Assembly (NCBI GenBank): GCA_016165875.1
Contig: JABBOT010000001.1
Coordinates: forward strand, 39,980,252 to 40,044,251
DNA: 64,000 nucleotides
Source: Acanthopleura granulata
Taxonomy: Eukaryota > Mollusca > Polyplacophora > Chitonida > Chitonidae
Reading direction: 5' to 3'
Below are positions 28,301-43,300 of this stretch, piece by piece. Numbering within the stretch: the stretch's first letter is position 1; each line of letters begins with the position of its first letter. The position numbers and the translations under genes were made by a program. The notes below the pieces were generated by a model. It did not search any database. It was given only the letters and a program-made list of their open reading frames with translations, and had not been told where the DNA came from.

Positions 28301-31300
28301 GTGGGTACTAAAACCATTTGGGTATCGCTGACTCGCCTCTCCCTGTAGCTGTTGCCCAGCTGCCTTCAACAAGGACTTTGACACAGCTCCATTCTTCAGT
28401 GCCATGTCTTTGCCAGTGGAATTCACTAAAACATCCACCTGGAAAGCCAAGAGTACATCCACACTTTTAATAATTTATATATTTAAATTTAAATTTTAAT
28501 AATTTGTTTTTCTTTTTTTGTTTCACTTTTGTTTTCATTTAAATATTTAATTTGGAGTATACACTGACTTAAATAAGGCAATGCTATAGTCACTGGTGGG
28601 TGAACAGCATTTTTTTGAGATGGTATCTAGAAGTTTCTACCCTTTGGATCACATAGGAGCTCACTTATCACAGGAGCATATCTAATCTCAGGTTTATACC
28701 TGTGCTTCTGCAGCCCTAAAAAGGGCTTGAGCAAAAAATGAAAAAAAAGAAACAGAGCAAAATACACCCCCTCCCAAATATGACATCCTTCCTTTATTGT
28801 TCCTTAACACATGGATAAGTGCAGCTGTTTAACTGGAGAGTATGCCAAATGCAGGTATGAGTGACACATTACATCATCTTTCCTTTTTTCTCTAATAGGG
28901 CATATTCCATGGTCTATTAAGAATTACACATTAAGAGTTAATTTAAAGAGATGTCAAGAATATAACTGGTTGGATTGCTCTGCTTCCACCCCTTGCCCGA
29001 AAAAACTAAGGTTTTACATGTAGGGTTTCTACCCCTTTGTCTGAAAGTACCCAGGTTATAACATACGTTGCCTTTTCATGGTAATTGTAACTAACCCCAA
29101 ATAACTCTTAAATAAAACTCTTAAATAGCAGCCACGATACATTTACCACAATTATCTTAAATATGTTTTCCACAATGCTTGCCTGTGATGGGTGTGAAAG
29201 AACATGTATACAAATCCACAGTTCTGCATATGAAAAGTTCAAATTCACACTATATATTTGCCCTGCATCGTGGTGTTGATATGCAGATATCAAAGGGATG
29301 TTTGGAAAGTGGGAGGTGGTTCTACTGGCTGAAAGGAGCCATTGCCCTAGCAAAGAGTGTTGGACAATTCTTAAAAATATGTTCATTGGGCATAACCGAC
29401 AGACCCTTCAGAAAAGGGTCCACTCAAAAGTTTTTATGGGTATTTTGATAAAAGTTTTCTTTCCTTTCTCTCCATCTTAATTTCTTTGGAATCACTATCT
29501 TATTCAAGAGCCTGAATAAAAAATAGAATTCCCTACCGACCGACACTATTTTTTCTCATAGGGTCGAGTTACGCCCAACAAACAGTTCTTTAAAGATGGT
29601 GGTGTCGCATACTGAAGTAGGGTGATATTTAGCCCCACTGAAAAGGAATTCAGCAGATTGGCAAGGGCAGGAGGGTCAGTACTTGAATAAACATCTTGCA
29701 AACATGTAAAAAAGGTTGAAGAATCAAGTACGTTTGACAGCATGCCACCTTTAAATTTTACATGTTCAGCAGTCTGTCTTCACTTCCATTTTTTATATGT
29801 CATATTTGTTTTCAAGTTTTGCTGAAGAAGACCTGACAGAGCCTTACATGTATCTCTTAACAACTAGGTGTGCTAGCTAGACACTTTGATAGTAAATAGC
29901 AAAACATAATAAATAAACACATCCAAGAACTGGGATGTATTTGAGATTTTGAGAATGCTGAATGGCTTATTAAACAAAGTTTGATGAAATCAATGTTATT
30001 ATCAAAACCCTAACAATGTAAACTCCAATAGCTATGACAATTAACAGCGGCAACTCTAAAGGCTCAAAAGTTACTTTTGAGAGCCGACTAGATTTATTCT
30101 GCCACATGCAGGACTCACTTTTTGCATGGCCAGTTCTCCCTTGACCAGACAGATTCTCATGCCTGATCGAGTCTTCACATCACCACTGGTGGAATCCCTG
30201 ACAGGACTTGGTAGCTGGGCTGAAACAGTTAACAACTGAACAATGTGATATTGTATTATTATCAATTATCAATCAAACCTGGCTTAGGTAGGAGACGTGG
30301 CAGGACTTATCAGCCGTTGTTTGACTGTATGTCTGGTGATGCTGATCCACACATTTAACTGCCTTTGCCATTAATCTCTTTTCCTTTCCATTTTCAACTT
30401 TGGAAGTAAGTTGCATTAAAGCTATTTAAGCTGACTGCAGGTGAGTGCATAAAAGTGAAACAGTTAAACAATGCAAAGAACACACGTACATCATAGTAAA
30501 ACAAGGTAAAAAATTGAACATAAAAAGGATCAAATGGGCTTATTGAGCTTGGTTTGGGTTTGACTTTCTGCTAAACATTTGTTTAAGGTACATAAACAGG
30601 TATGTTATGTTGTGGACACTGAGCAAGTGCGATCATTTGCAACACAATTACCACGGTTTGTAATTCTACAGCCTTTGGAAAACCTTTTCATCCAGCGAGC
30701 TAATAATGCCACAACAGCTCAGTCAGCTAAACAACTTCTAAAACTGTCCATGAATTTGTAGAATCTTATAATTGATTACAAAAGCAACGAGACGATGTTA
30801 AGCATAACAGGATGGTTCAAGGATGATTTTCCTGCTTCATTCTGGTGTTATGCCAAAGATGCCTAACTGCACTCCCCCAGCACCAGCACACTGTCCCATA
30901 AGCCTTGGCAACTACCACATGTACTTGTATGTTAGTATAGTCCTGCCAGTCCTTGGAGTGTTTTACTGTCTTGTTGCTCTCCTAGCCAAGCATCTAACTG
31001 CTCAGCAAACTTTAATATGTGTTGAGATGACAGACGACTATTATTGACAAGCCCTTCATGACATTTAAACCCTGGATGTCCTTTAGGATGTGATGTACCA
31101 AATATTTATTTGGAAGCAGAAATGATATTCCAAACACATGCAGTGGGTGAAGAGGGCTTGTTGCTCACAGAATTTAGCTTAAAATTTCAAGTCCACTAAG
31201 CAGATAGATGCTTGGAGAACCTTTAAATTGGGACTAATACTGATAAATGTACATGTATAACATTAGTCCCAGCTATGAATAGTGAAATACCCATTGGGGC

Positions 31301-34300
31301 TAAAACGTCAACAGGCCTTGGAATCATGCAACTCTTCCTTTATGCCTTTGTTAATACATGAATGAGCAAACTGATCATTAAATCCAAGTTTTCTGCCCAT
31401 GAAGGAAATACGTCACCAACCTGGCAGCCTATCGATTGGTTTACCATGTTAGATCTTTATCTCAGAAGTCTTATTACACTCAAAAATTCACTTGTTTAAT
31501 GTGACCTCCAATATAAATATCCTTATAAGAAGTTGGCCTCAATGCCCAAACTTACATGTATATGTGATAATGTCAATTCACATTATTCTGGGTACCCAGG
31601 AATAAATGCTAACAAGTTCACAAGTTATTCTGAATGAAGAAGCCCCAAAGCTAGCCAGTCTCAATGTCTTTCATACATGTTCATGTATTGGTCTGTCAAA
31701 CACAAAAAATTTACTTCAGACTTATCTTACCCACAGATACAAGAGGAGTGTTTTTCCACTTGAGATTTCGTTTTGAAGGATCTGGCGGCTTATCTCCAAA
31801 CCTCTGGACTTTGTCCCTTCCACAGATGTTCTCAAGAGCAGAAACAAATTCCCCCACAGTTCTGTCTCCCACATCAATCAGGTGCACCTCAACGACACTA
31901 CTCTTTGGTTCTTCCTTATAGAAATCTATTACACTCTCCACAATGATGTTGACAGCAGGAGTCAGTGGGTAGCCAAAGACCCCGGTACTCAGAGCTGGAA
32001 TGGCAATGGATCGGAACCCGTTCTTGGAAGCAGCCACTAGGCTCTCGAACACAGCCTCTTCCAACAGCTCATTTTCTTTCTGATGTCCACCTTTCCATAT
32101 GGGCCCCACAGCGTGAATGACAGCTTTGCATGGCAGGTTACCTGCCCCGGTCTTTGCAACATAGCCTTCCAGCAGATTCCCATTTTCTTGGATATACACA
32201 TCAGACTCAGCTTGTATGGAAGGGCCGCCTGAGAGAAAAACAAAGATTTGAAAATAAATACATGAAAAATTCATCAGTTGAAAACAGCTTTACTCAAAGT
32301 CTTTTCATCACTGAAGAAATGGCTAAAATACAATAATCAGTGTTGGATCCAGGAATGTTTCTCGGGTCCGTATTTGATTGTTTGAAAATTCTCGTCCACC
32401 TCAGCGAGGCAAAACGGCTCATCATACGTGCTCAGGTACAAGTAAATGCGACATCTGTCAGATCCGCTCACATTCTTGATGCAAACACACTAGCCTCAAG
32501 CTCATGAAACTACCATTAGCCCACCTGTTAATCTGTAATTCGCCACCGTATCATCAACCGTCTTTTGCATATTACTCAGATGTATTTTGAAGTACCAATT
32601 TATAAATAAATATGTTTGATTTTTATGAAAAAATCATTGGATTAAAAGGCCATTTTGTGCTGATTCCAAATATGGTCTTCATTGCATTTTGGTCTTTTTT
32701 ACAGTGATTAAAACAGAAATAAAGTTTGAGGTGCTACAGTGGACTTTTTCGATCATATTCAACAGGCTGAAGCACACAGACGTCACAGATTCTTTTTTGG
32801 TTACTAAACCATGCTCTGTTATATTTCCACATTAAATACATATACAGGTGTTGTACTACATATATATTCCTATAAACATATAGCAATTAGACAATGTTTT
32901 GCAGCTAAAAAGAATCTGTTCCTGTACTTCAGCCTGTTCAATATGGTCCAAAAAGCCCACTGTAGTACCACAGTCTTTATTTCCATTTTAACCACTCTAA
33001 GAAATATGTCCAAAAATAATGAAAACCAACTCTGGAATCAGCACAAAATGGCCTTTTAGATGATACATACTTTTTTCAAAATCTGGTCGTTTTTTTTCAG
33101 TAGCCAGAAAAGAAAACTTTAGTCTACAGCTTTTAATATCATCTGTATCAAATAAATGATATATTTCTGAACCTTTCTTACCTTTTCTAAGAATGGCTGC
33201 TGCCAGTCCTCCAATATGTTGCAGACGATCGTTTGCAGCATTGACCATGGCATCTACCCGATACTCAGTCATGTCACCCTTCACCACCATCACGGTTCTG
33301 TTGCCTGGTAGAGAGACAGATGCCCTGATGGTGTGTTTATCAGGACTCTCTTTGGACACCACAACAAAATCTTCATCAGCCACGGAGGCATCTTGTTTAG
33401 AAGATTCACAGATGACAACACTGAACTTTGATTCAACATGGCTAAGAAATTCAACCCCCTTAGAAGATGATAAGTACTTTGGGTAGCCTGGTTTGTGGAC
33501 ATGATAGCGTTTAGAAGTCACCTTTCCTGTCATTTCCTCCAGATTCGCTTTGGCTTGATGAATGCCTGTTTCAGTTCCTTTGACCTGTAAACCACAACCA
33601 TCTCCCTGTGCTTTCACTTGGACAGATACTGCAAACTGCTTAAGCTCTTTCTCCAAAGCCTTGATCTCATTCCGCTTGTACCTGTCTACAAACTGTGCTG
33701 TCCCAGAGTCTAACTGACACAACTCAGAAAGGATAGTGTTTGCTTTCAGGAAGTCCTGGACAACTTCCTGAACACCTCCCATCAAATCACTAGTGGTGAC
33801 AATGTTGACTTGAGTCTTGTCTGATGCAGGGATAATCAGTACCAGCCCTGGGTGGTTTTCCCTTAAACGATTCACCATGTCATGCCAACGAGAAGATGAC
33901 AGGACAGGGCTGGACTCTTGTTTAATGTTTATCAATGATTCCTGCAAACTAGTCTTAATTAACTGTGATGCCTCTACCAAGTGTTTGTCAGTAGCAGCAA
34001 AGACTGTGACCTGGGTCTCCTGTAAGGCCCAAACGGCCTTCACTGCCTTGTCCCTCATTTGGTCAGCCAAGAACTTCTTCACTTCACTACTGCTCATGAA
34101 CTCAACGATACAGGGTGACAAATCAAGTTTAAAAGTCTTCATTGAGTGCAGCAGCTCATACATCCTGACCTTTGCACGCTCTATATCTGTTGGCAGGCCA
34201 ACAAACTCTATCTGATTTTGCTGAAAGCATAATTTTATCTTTGTATGTGGATCAAAAGCCTGAATGGCTTCTTGGAACTTTTGAGTTTTCAAGAGCAGAA

Positions 34301-37300
34301 CCTCATGGTGTTTCAAGTTTTTCACTTCTTTTATGGACTTTTTCTGGTGATCAATTTCCTTTTCAATATCTTTCTTCAGTGTTTCTACATCGAGTTTACA
34401 CTTTTCCACCATCGGTCGATGTCCTACTATGACAACTGTGGTGCTTTGATCAATGGGCAAAACAAGTCCTCCTTCTTTCAGGTCAAACTTAGGAGATTTC
34501 AAACCCAAAATTATCTGATGCCATGTTTCCTGCAAGCAGTCCAGTTTTTCAACATGAAACATTTTCAGAAATTCAGTGACGGCATGGCTGACAGTTTCCC
34601 TCCATCTTGCCATCAGTTGTCTGTTTTTCTCCTTTTTTTCAAGGGTGCAATGAACTGTGATTACTCCATTTTGACCTGTTTTGAAGTCAACTTCAGCACC
34701 TAAGGGCAGAAGTTCCTGGTTTAGAGCTTGCTTGTTTAGTACAGAATTTGAAAAGAATTCTAAGAGATAGGGATCTAGGGGCACATCCATAGGCTTGGGA
34801 ATAGTTATGGGCAATGCTTTCCCATCCAATGAAACCAACCCAAGACAGTCATAGTGTACACATAATGACAATTTCTGTCGCTCTAATTCATGGCTGTTTT
34901 TAAGCACTTGTACCAAATCTGCAAAAAAGACATAGACAAATCAGTCAAACAGCACATGTATAAGTCCCATTGATCATCTTTGCAGATGAATTTCATGTGA
35001 ATAGGTTCAGAGACATGGCAATTACAAGACTGACTGACAGACAGACAAGGCCAGGGACATAATAACAGCCCTTAGTCCTTAAGATATCCAACTTCCAAAA
35101 TCTGATCAGTTATTACGGTCCTCTTGCAGAGAAGCTCAGGTAAGAGACACCAAACGACATAAACACAATGTAAATAACTCAAGTGAACTATCAAATTTGC
35201 AATGGGACTTAACTAATGATTGGTGGTATTTGATAATATATTTGTTTAAAGCACACATACACAGATATAATGATGCACATATAACATTTATAAGACTAAA
35301 AACTGTGAAAGAAGAGGCCATCTTTACATAAAGTATGCATCATAAAAGGCCAGTTCATGGGATCCCAAATAGTTCCACTGATTCCTTTCAACAAATTTTA
35401 GGTCATATACAGTATGTGACAATTATAATGCCAAAGTGCTTTGATCATACACATAGTTACATATATTTCACCTTTGTTGTTTTCAAAGTGTACCAAAGCA
35501 TAGGCTTCCTCCCTGAACAGCTCCACACCCCGAACAGGGCCTCCTTGGCTCTTCTTCTTGTTTTCAAAGTAGAGGTGCAATGCGTCTTCGGTAATTCTTG
35601 GATTCAGATTGGTAACACGAACAGAGTTGCTAATAGGTACTCCTGACACGGAGATGTCATGCTTTTCCAGAGGTCGGCCTTTAGAAACCTGCTGGAATTG
35701 GGCCAAATCTGTAATAAAATGGAAAAATGTAATATCTAGGAAATAAGAAGTGCATGCTTATGGAAAAAGCAGATTATGCCATAAAAAAATTAAGTCCATG
35801 TCTTTTTTGTGAACAGCATTATTTGTCTCATGTCATTACAGTGCAGTGTCCCAATGTTGACATGTACATGTAAACATATCACTTCTGACAAATTTACAGA
35901 ACATGTGTCAAGTTGGCATTTCTCATACTGTGAATGAGTAAATGTGATAATTTTTCGACACATGTACCTAGGTTTGCTTTGACTGAGGCATCAGGATTGG
36001 TTGTCAACGTCTGGAAAAGGCTAACTAAAATCAATACATGCATCCTGTAATCTTATTACTATCATCTAACAAATGTCTGGTCCACTTTTTTGTTTGACTA
36101 AGCCTGAACTGAGTCCCAAAGAAGTTTTCCAGAGGTGTTCTATGAATATTTTAAAAATTCTACAATGTTTTTCAATTGAATAAGTGCCAAATGATCGTCA
36201 CAACATAGCCACTAATTTGGTGATGCCATGATAGCCATCTAGGGTGATGTCACATTAACAAAATTTGATAATGAAAAACAGAAAAAAATATTGCAGATGC
36301 CCAACTCCAGAGTTTCTGTTCTATTTTGTTTCCAAAGGGCCAAAGTTTCTTTGAGTTTGACAATTTGTCACGGCAAACTTCATGGGCACAGCACTGTTTT
36401 TGAGCAGTCTTTTTTGATGCTTTGTTTCTCCCTGCATGGATGTCAGCATAACTAGGTTATAGATAATAACATCCCCAACACATCAGGATAACTGGAACAG
36501 ATTCTTTCCTGCCAATGTTGTGAACACATCTCCATAAAGCTACACAACAAGGAAATATTGTGCAAAGAAATCTTCTCATTCAAGGTCCTCAAGCAGTTTC
36601 CATGCCAACTCGGACAAATTCTGTCCAACATGTAAGTATCACGACACAGGCACATGTTCTCAATTCCACATATATAACTCTCTATTTTTTTTTCTTGTCA
36701 TACCTGTGACCTACTGATATATTTTCTCCGAATATATACAGAGCCAGATTTCATGTTGACTTTAACAGTCAACATCATGCACTTTATGTAGGATGAATGC
36801 AACGTTACACTGGTTTATAAGAATGAGATTTAATACATTACTTTACATTACTTTACAAATAATCAAGTGCTTCGAGCACAAATGATCAGGATTTCTTCTA
36901 TGTGAGACAAGCAAAAGATGCCTCCAGGTTAAAGCATTGTAATCTTCGACGGTCACACACAATTCAGCCAATTTTAAGTGTTTATGGGAGTCTTTCTAAC
37001 ACTTGAGACTTTACAAGTGCTTAACCAAAGTTTCAAGACAAACACACAGAAAAATACATATCAAAGCTCAAACTGAGGTCAATAGTGGGCTGTCACTAAA
37101 GTCTGTCCCATAGAAATAAACAGTGCATGTGTACTGATGCACTACTTGAAACTGATGTGTGCCTTATTCAGGCTGTCATTTATGTCACTTACCGACGCTT
37201 TCACTGAACAGCAACATAAAGGTACCAGTCCTTTCCCCAGGCACAATTCTCAACGGTTCCTGCCCACAGCAATTCTCAATGTACATATTCAGACACTCAG

Positions 37301-40300
37301 GAGTAGTGTTACTGCTCACTCCCTCTATGAACACTTTGCTGGGGTCCATTGGGATGGGTTGTGGTGGGTGATAAGGCCTAACCTGTAACTTCACACCATC
37401 TACCACATGATCATTTCTGGAAAGCACAGAATTCACCACTGAAAAATACAAGAAATAAAAGAAACACGACATTAATATCCTTACTTTGTAGTGATGGTAA
37501 TATCTGAATGTTTGAATTTAATTTATTTGGTTACACCACATTTTTCATGATGGCAGTGGAGAAATCTGGAGAGTCATGGGTAAACCACTGACCTTTGGCA
37601 AGTTACTTACTTGAAACTTACCAACATATGACATACAGATGCCTTAATTCTTCTAATTTTGGAGACATTTGGTTTGCTCTTTTTAGCCAGTAAGCACTTA
37701 ATTGTTGAAGGAATACACAGTTTCTCTGTTCATAAATCGTTAGTCCATCTAATGAACAACATATCCAAACCTTTAATTTTCTGAAAACACTGAGACAGAC
37801 ACAGAAATGTTTTCACCCCAAATACCATCCTATAAATTGGAAGTATTAGGCTATGCACCACATATATTGGTGGAAGAGAAGTCATCTTCAGCAAATTTTT
37901 GACTGGGTAAACAGATACACCACTGAGGAAGCTTATTGTCACCAAGGATTCATGAACTGTGAGAGCAGGGAATCTACATACTCCCTGCCCAAGGCTGAGT
38001 TTGAATTGAAATGTAGCACATTATTTACATGTAAATTTACTTAAATAAATACACATATACATATGGTCAGGATCAACTTTGGGGCTTTATCAAGCAGAGC
38101 TAGTGGACATATAAGTCAAGAGTTCATTTTATCGCCTTTAAGACAACAAGGTTTTTAAATATATCAGACAAGAAAGTTTCTAATCATTAATGGAAATCGT
38201 GGCAAGAAGATTACACCTGGAGCTTACAACAGGCCATTCTCAAGACATTATTTCATGTACACTGTTTATCAGTATCTATTCAAGAAACACCATCATCATA
38301 TGGTCTTAATCCTGAAAGACAAGATCTGTCCTATTATCTTGTCCAATTTAATCACTGGAACAAAAAACAGGTGAAGCTGTATTTTGCAACCTGTGGTCAC
38401 ATGATGTGATTTTTTGAAAGGGTTTTTTTCTTTTGACAAGTAGTAATTAACAAGTTGATTCTGTAAATATCAGTGTAACCTTAGCTTTAACGAACAGACA
38501 GAGATTTACATCAGAGCTCAATTACCTTGTGGATCACAAAACTTGATACGCATTGATCCGTCTTCTTCCTGGGAAACCTCTGACACATCCCCACCTCCAG
38601 ATCGACGCTTGTTTTCAAAGTAATACTGCACAGTCTCCCTTGAAACCTTCTCTGTCATTCCAGATATCAGAATGGTGTCTGTCAAATTTGTTGGTTTACC
38701 CTCCTCTTTGCGTGGACTATTCGCTTTTGTCGGGCACGGTGATATCAGTAAAGGTTTACCTCCCAACGTTATCCTCCCAGACTTTCCATGTGTAATTATT
38801 CTCTCAGCAACTAAATTATGAAACAGTAAGCCAAAAAAAGACATGACACATATGGGATATACACGCAGATATAAACACCACACTGATGTTGTGTTCAGGC
38901 AGAGCTAATGGCCACATGAGCTGTCACTGTACAGTAAGTGAAAGCAAAGGATTCAAACAAAACTTTGACAGGAAAATTATTGTGCAATGAGAAAAATGGG
39001 GAGAATTTTTACACAGCAGTTCTAGCAATTTCATATATGGCAAAATATATGGCATATATCACAAACAAATATATCTCTTTAAACTTAAAAATAATAACTT
39101 CATAAACAACGGAAATCTGTTACATGCTGTGCACTCGAGTGTACATGTGTATGTAAAATTACAGTCAAACCTATGAAGACCGACCATGCGTAGGACCAAT
39201 ATAAAATGTCTCATACTGACAATAAATGATTGAAAGCAAATTTACGGCTTTATTCAAACTTTATTTATTCAAGCAGGAGGGGACAGTGAAAAGGTGCTGT
39301 GCAGACAACGTGCAATGTAGTGGCAGTTTTCTCAGGTCAGATTAGCACTATGGGACTTATAAACATGGCCAGTGTTCAGAGTTGACAGGTTCCAGTATAT
39401 CGAGGTTGGATTGTAAGTATTTGAAATGGATAAAAAGGTGGACCACAAGAAATGGCTGGTGTTGGCAGGATTCTGGTATATCAAGGGTCCGGCCTTTATA
39501 AGTTTCACTGTATATACATCTATGTTTTGGAATAAAGAATAATAACTATTAAAAGGCATGGCATATGGTTTCTGATTGAAAATATGGGTATCATATCAAT
39601 TTCAACACAGTCTGTTTCAAAAAAACATATTGTAAGAAAAAAGGCACACCAACCTTTCGGGTCCTTGAAAGTAATTTCTGCTACACCATCTTCTATGAAT
39701 TTCAGCCTTTCAATTTCACCACCTTTAGACTTCCTTTCATTTTCAAACAATAATCTGATCATTTCCTCTGGTGTTTTAGGGTCGAATCCACTAACGATGA
39801 TTGTTGTGCAGTCTTCCTCACCATCTTCCTCCCAAAGGGCCACGGACAACCGGCCATCCCCCAGAATCAAATCATCCCTCTTTAGAACTCTCAAGCAGAC
39901 TAGAACACAAATAATGGAGCCACATTGTACAAGGGCCTCTCTGACAGTGTACAGGAGGTCAGGCTTTGTCCCATGCAGTGACCACCAACAGAGCTGTACA
40001 TCTATTTATACATATGCACAGTACAGCCTAAAACCAACTTGACATCAAACAAAATAAACTAAAAACACAAACGGGACAAATTTTTGTAATAATGTCTTGG
40101 AACGACGACATCATAAAATCCAAACTTGTAAAAATCGGAACGTTCCATACATAGTTTTATATACACATGGTTGAAAACATTGTCACAATAACAAAAAGTC
40201 ATAAATTCTTATTTTATTTAGTTGTACCTTTTTCATATGACTTTCTTGACGTCACAATGTGGCTGAAATACTGCTAAAGTGGAATTAAACCATAATCATT

Positions 40301-43300
40301 CATTCACTCTGCAAGCCTTGCAGCAGTTGGAAATTTCTGTGACCTGCACGTCCTTTAATTTCGTGGCAGTCGGTCATTCGCAATCTGTTCCTTCACCTTT
40401 CTGAGGGACTCATGGAGCTTTTCACCACTTGTAACTGCCTTGTAATCCTTATCTAAATGCAATGGTTGTTATTATATTTTCTTAAGCAAAGACATGATGG
40501 CAGAAAGCTCACCCATTGTCTGCTAGAAGGTGTCACTTATCCTAATCACAGGAAACGAACACTTGACTTGCCAACATCTACTTTCATAAACCGAAGTACA
40601 TGCACAAACATCTGAGCGCTCTCATCACTTCGCGTGGACTGCTCTCCTCTCACGTAATCCTCCGTTGCTACATGTATTTAGTAACTCTTCAGTGTGTGGG
40701 GTGGGTAAACAAACAGGAAGTGAAAGACCGTTACAGTTATCAGGAGGCTCCAAACTGGAATGTAGTGAATTCGATGATTTCATTGTTCCATGATGCCGGT
40801 TTGAAACTGGCACAGCAAACACATGAAAGAAGGGAGAAAACTTGGGATGGGGGTTGTGTGTGGGTCCACCGTGCCCCTACTTGGTATTTGTGTGCAGTGA
40901 GAGTGTCTAGGGGAACAGCAACAGGGTTAAGGTGCAGGACATCCTTCTTGTTTTAAACACTTTTTTAATTTGTGCAACTGAAAGACAGAAGAGGCACTAT
41001 CAAAAAAAAAAAAATAACCAAGCTTAAATGGAAGAGTTTTTGCTGCCAATCTCACCAGCACAACATCAGTATACGCTGATGACACTCTGAACTAATCCAA
41101 AAGTACAAATTCAGTCATGTTCTCAACCTAGGAATAATGTCAAGTTGGTTTTGTTCTGTACTGTACAGATGGAGTAGCATAAACTATGTATTATGTACCA
41201 ATTTCCATTTGTACCTCATGTGCATATATACATTCACACACAGGCAAGTGTACATACATAGTAGTCTCACCTTCTTCTTCTTGGAATGTCACCAGTGCAC
41301 TGCCCTTTTCTATCATCTGGATTTTTGTGACTTTTCCTCCTCCAGATCTTCTCTCACTCTCAAAAAACAGCTCCAACATTTCTTCATTAACTGATGGTTT
41401 CAATCCTGACACTTCAATTGTTTTTTGCTCTGGTCTTTGCCATCTTGACACATTAATCTTTGTCTTTTTGACCTTATGATCTGGTTTGGTTAACACTCGT
41501 TCAGCATCTGGAACAATAATTTCAAACTTTCACATGTCGCTAAAATTTGAAAAAGAAAGAATTTCAAGAGATATGAATGGAGAAGCATTAATCTCATTAT
41601 AAGTGAAAGACGCATGGTTCAGTGCCGAGTCAAGTCATACCAGACTTTAAAATCAGAAATATTGGTTCCTTATTCCTGGCTTTGCAGTCAAGATACAGGA
41701 ATAGGGAAGGTACTAGATGGCCAATCAAAGCCTTATTGTGATTTTGTTGGAGACGATTATAAATGCTAATCCACTGAAGTTGAACAATAAATATATTTTG
41801 CAGTTGGGACTGGCTTGATACAAGGAGGCACTGAAATGACTGATTTAGTGTTAAAACACATGGTAAGAAACTTACATAAGTGTGGTGCAGATCAGCGCCA
41901 TTTTTTTTTACTCTAAAGCATGTACATGCTTGACATACATCAACCACAGTGAAGGACTATGCTTTTGACATTTCTGTATCTTTTTCAAACTTTTGTCAAA
42001 CTTTATAGTACACTGTAAAATACCAATCAAACATATATTAAACATAAAGAGACACATTTTATCATTTAAGTATTTTAGAGTTTAGCCATTTACCTTGTTT
42101 CTGGCTGAATCTTATCAGCACGCTGCCATTTTTACGGAACTGCATGTCTATTACTTCCCCATCTCCAGAATGCTTCTCAAAATACAGCTGAAGGTACTCT
42201 TTACTAATATCAGCCGGCAATCCTGTTACCTTGACAACACACTCTTCTTCAATCTTACAATCTGACTGGTTAACCTGACCTTGTTCGTCACCAGTGGCAA
42301 AGTGCTTCTGCACATTAATCATCTTGTCACGCATGAGCAAAGGGCATTTTCCAAGCACCCTCTTGACAGCTATAAAATTGAAAAGAAAAGAAGAAAAATG
42401 AAGAGGAAATTATCAAAATGCCACAAACTCTAGGCAACTTCCATTACACTGCTAGTCATTGTGTCAGACATTATTATGAACCAAGTAACACATCAAAACT
42501 TGCAAACACAAGTAAAAAAAAAACAAACAGTTACTCAATTACATATATTTCTTGTGAGATGTGATGTGAGTTCACATTCACATCATTATTCTATTCTGAG
42601 ATTCTCGTAACAAGCAATATTTAACATTACTACTGTTTTGGGAGCAGATACATATGATGTCTAGAGATAGCCAGAGAAACCTGCATACTAGAAAATGTGT
42701 ATGAACATAAATATGTTACAATACCATGGCAACTTTAATAACAACCCTATTATCATTACCCCTGTAACATGTATATCGTTTATTTACATGTATTAATTTA
42801 TATGATCGCTGCTTCACACTATAATCAAGAATTTTTCACTTAGGCTGCAATTATGGTCAGTTTTATGGGTGGAGCAAACCAGACAACCCTCAGTAAACCG
42901 CCGACATGTGGTAAGATACTAATGAACTTTTCCACATGTAATGTACAGATATGCATGTTATAAACAGTCGCACAATTATCATTGGTTCCTAGTTTACACC
43001 AAGGCCCCACAAGTACAGTGAGAGCTGGATCAGGGTTATTAAAATAAATCATGACTAGGCAAAAATAAAAAACCATCATGGCTAATTGCTCTTATTGTTA
43101 AAGAGGCTATTCCTGAGAAAATTCAATACTGTGACCTTTATATGCCTTGAATTGATAAAGCAGCTTAGTACACTGTAGGCTGGAATAAGTAACTAAAAGA
43201 AAACAAATTGGGTTGTAAAATCATGTTTTAAAATATGTCATGGGCTGGCATGAATGAACACTATGTCAATCATGTGATAAAGTGAGTCATCAACAGACGT

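Noticed and set aside
33193..34703. Long plus-strand open frames opposite the large exon
   Set aside because: They are antisense shadows of the 1.7 kb KH/macro exon, whose frame and phase agree with neighbouring exons and known domains.
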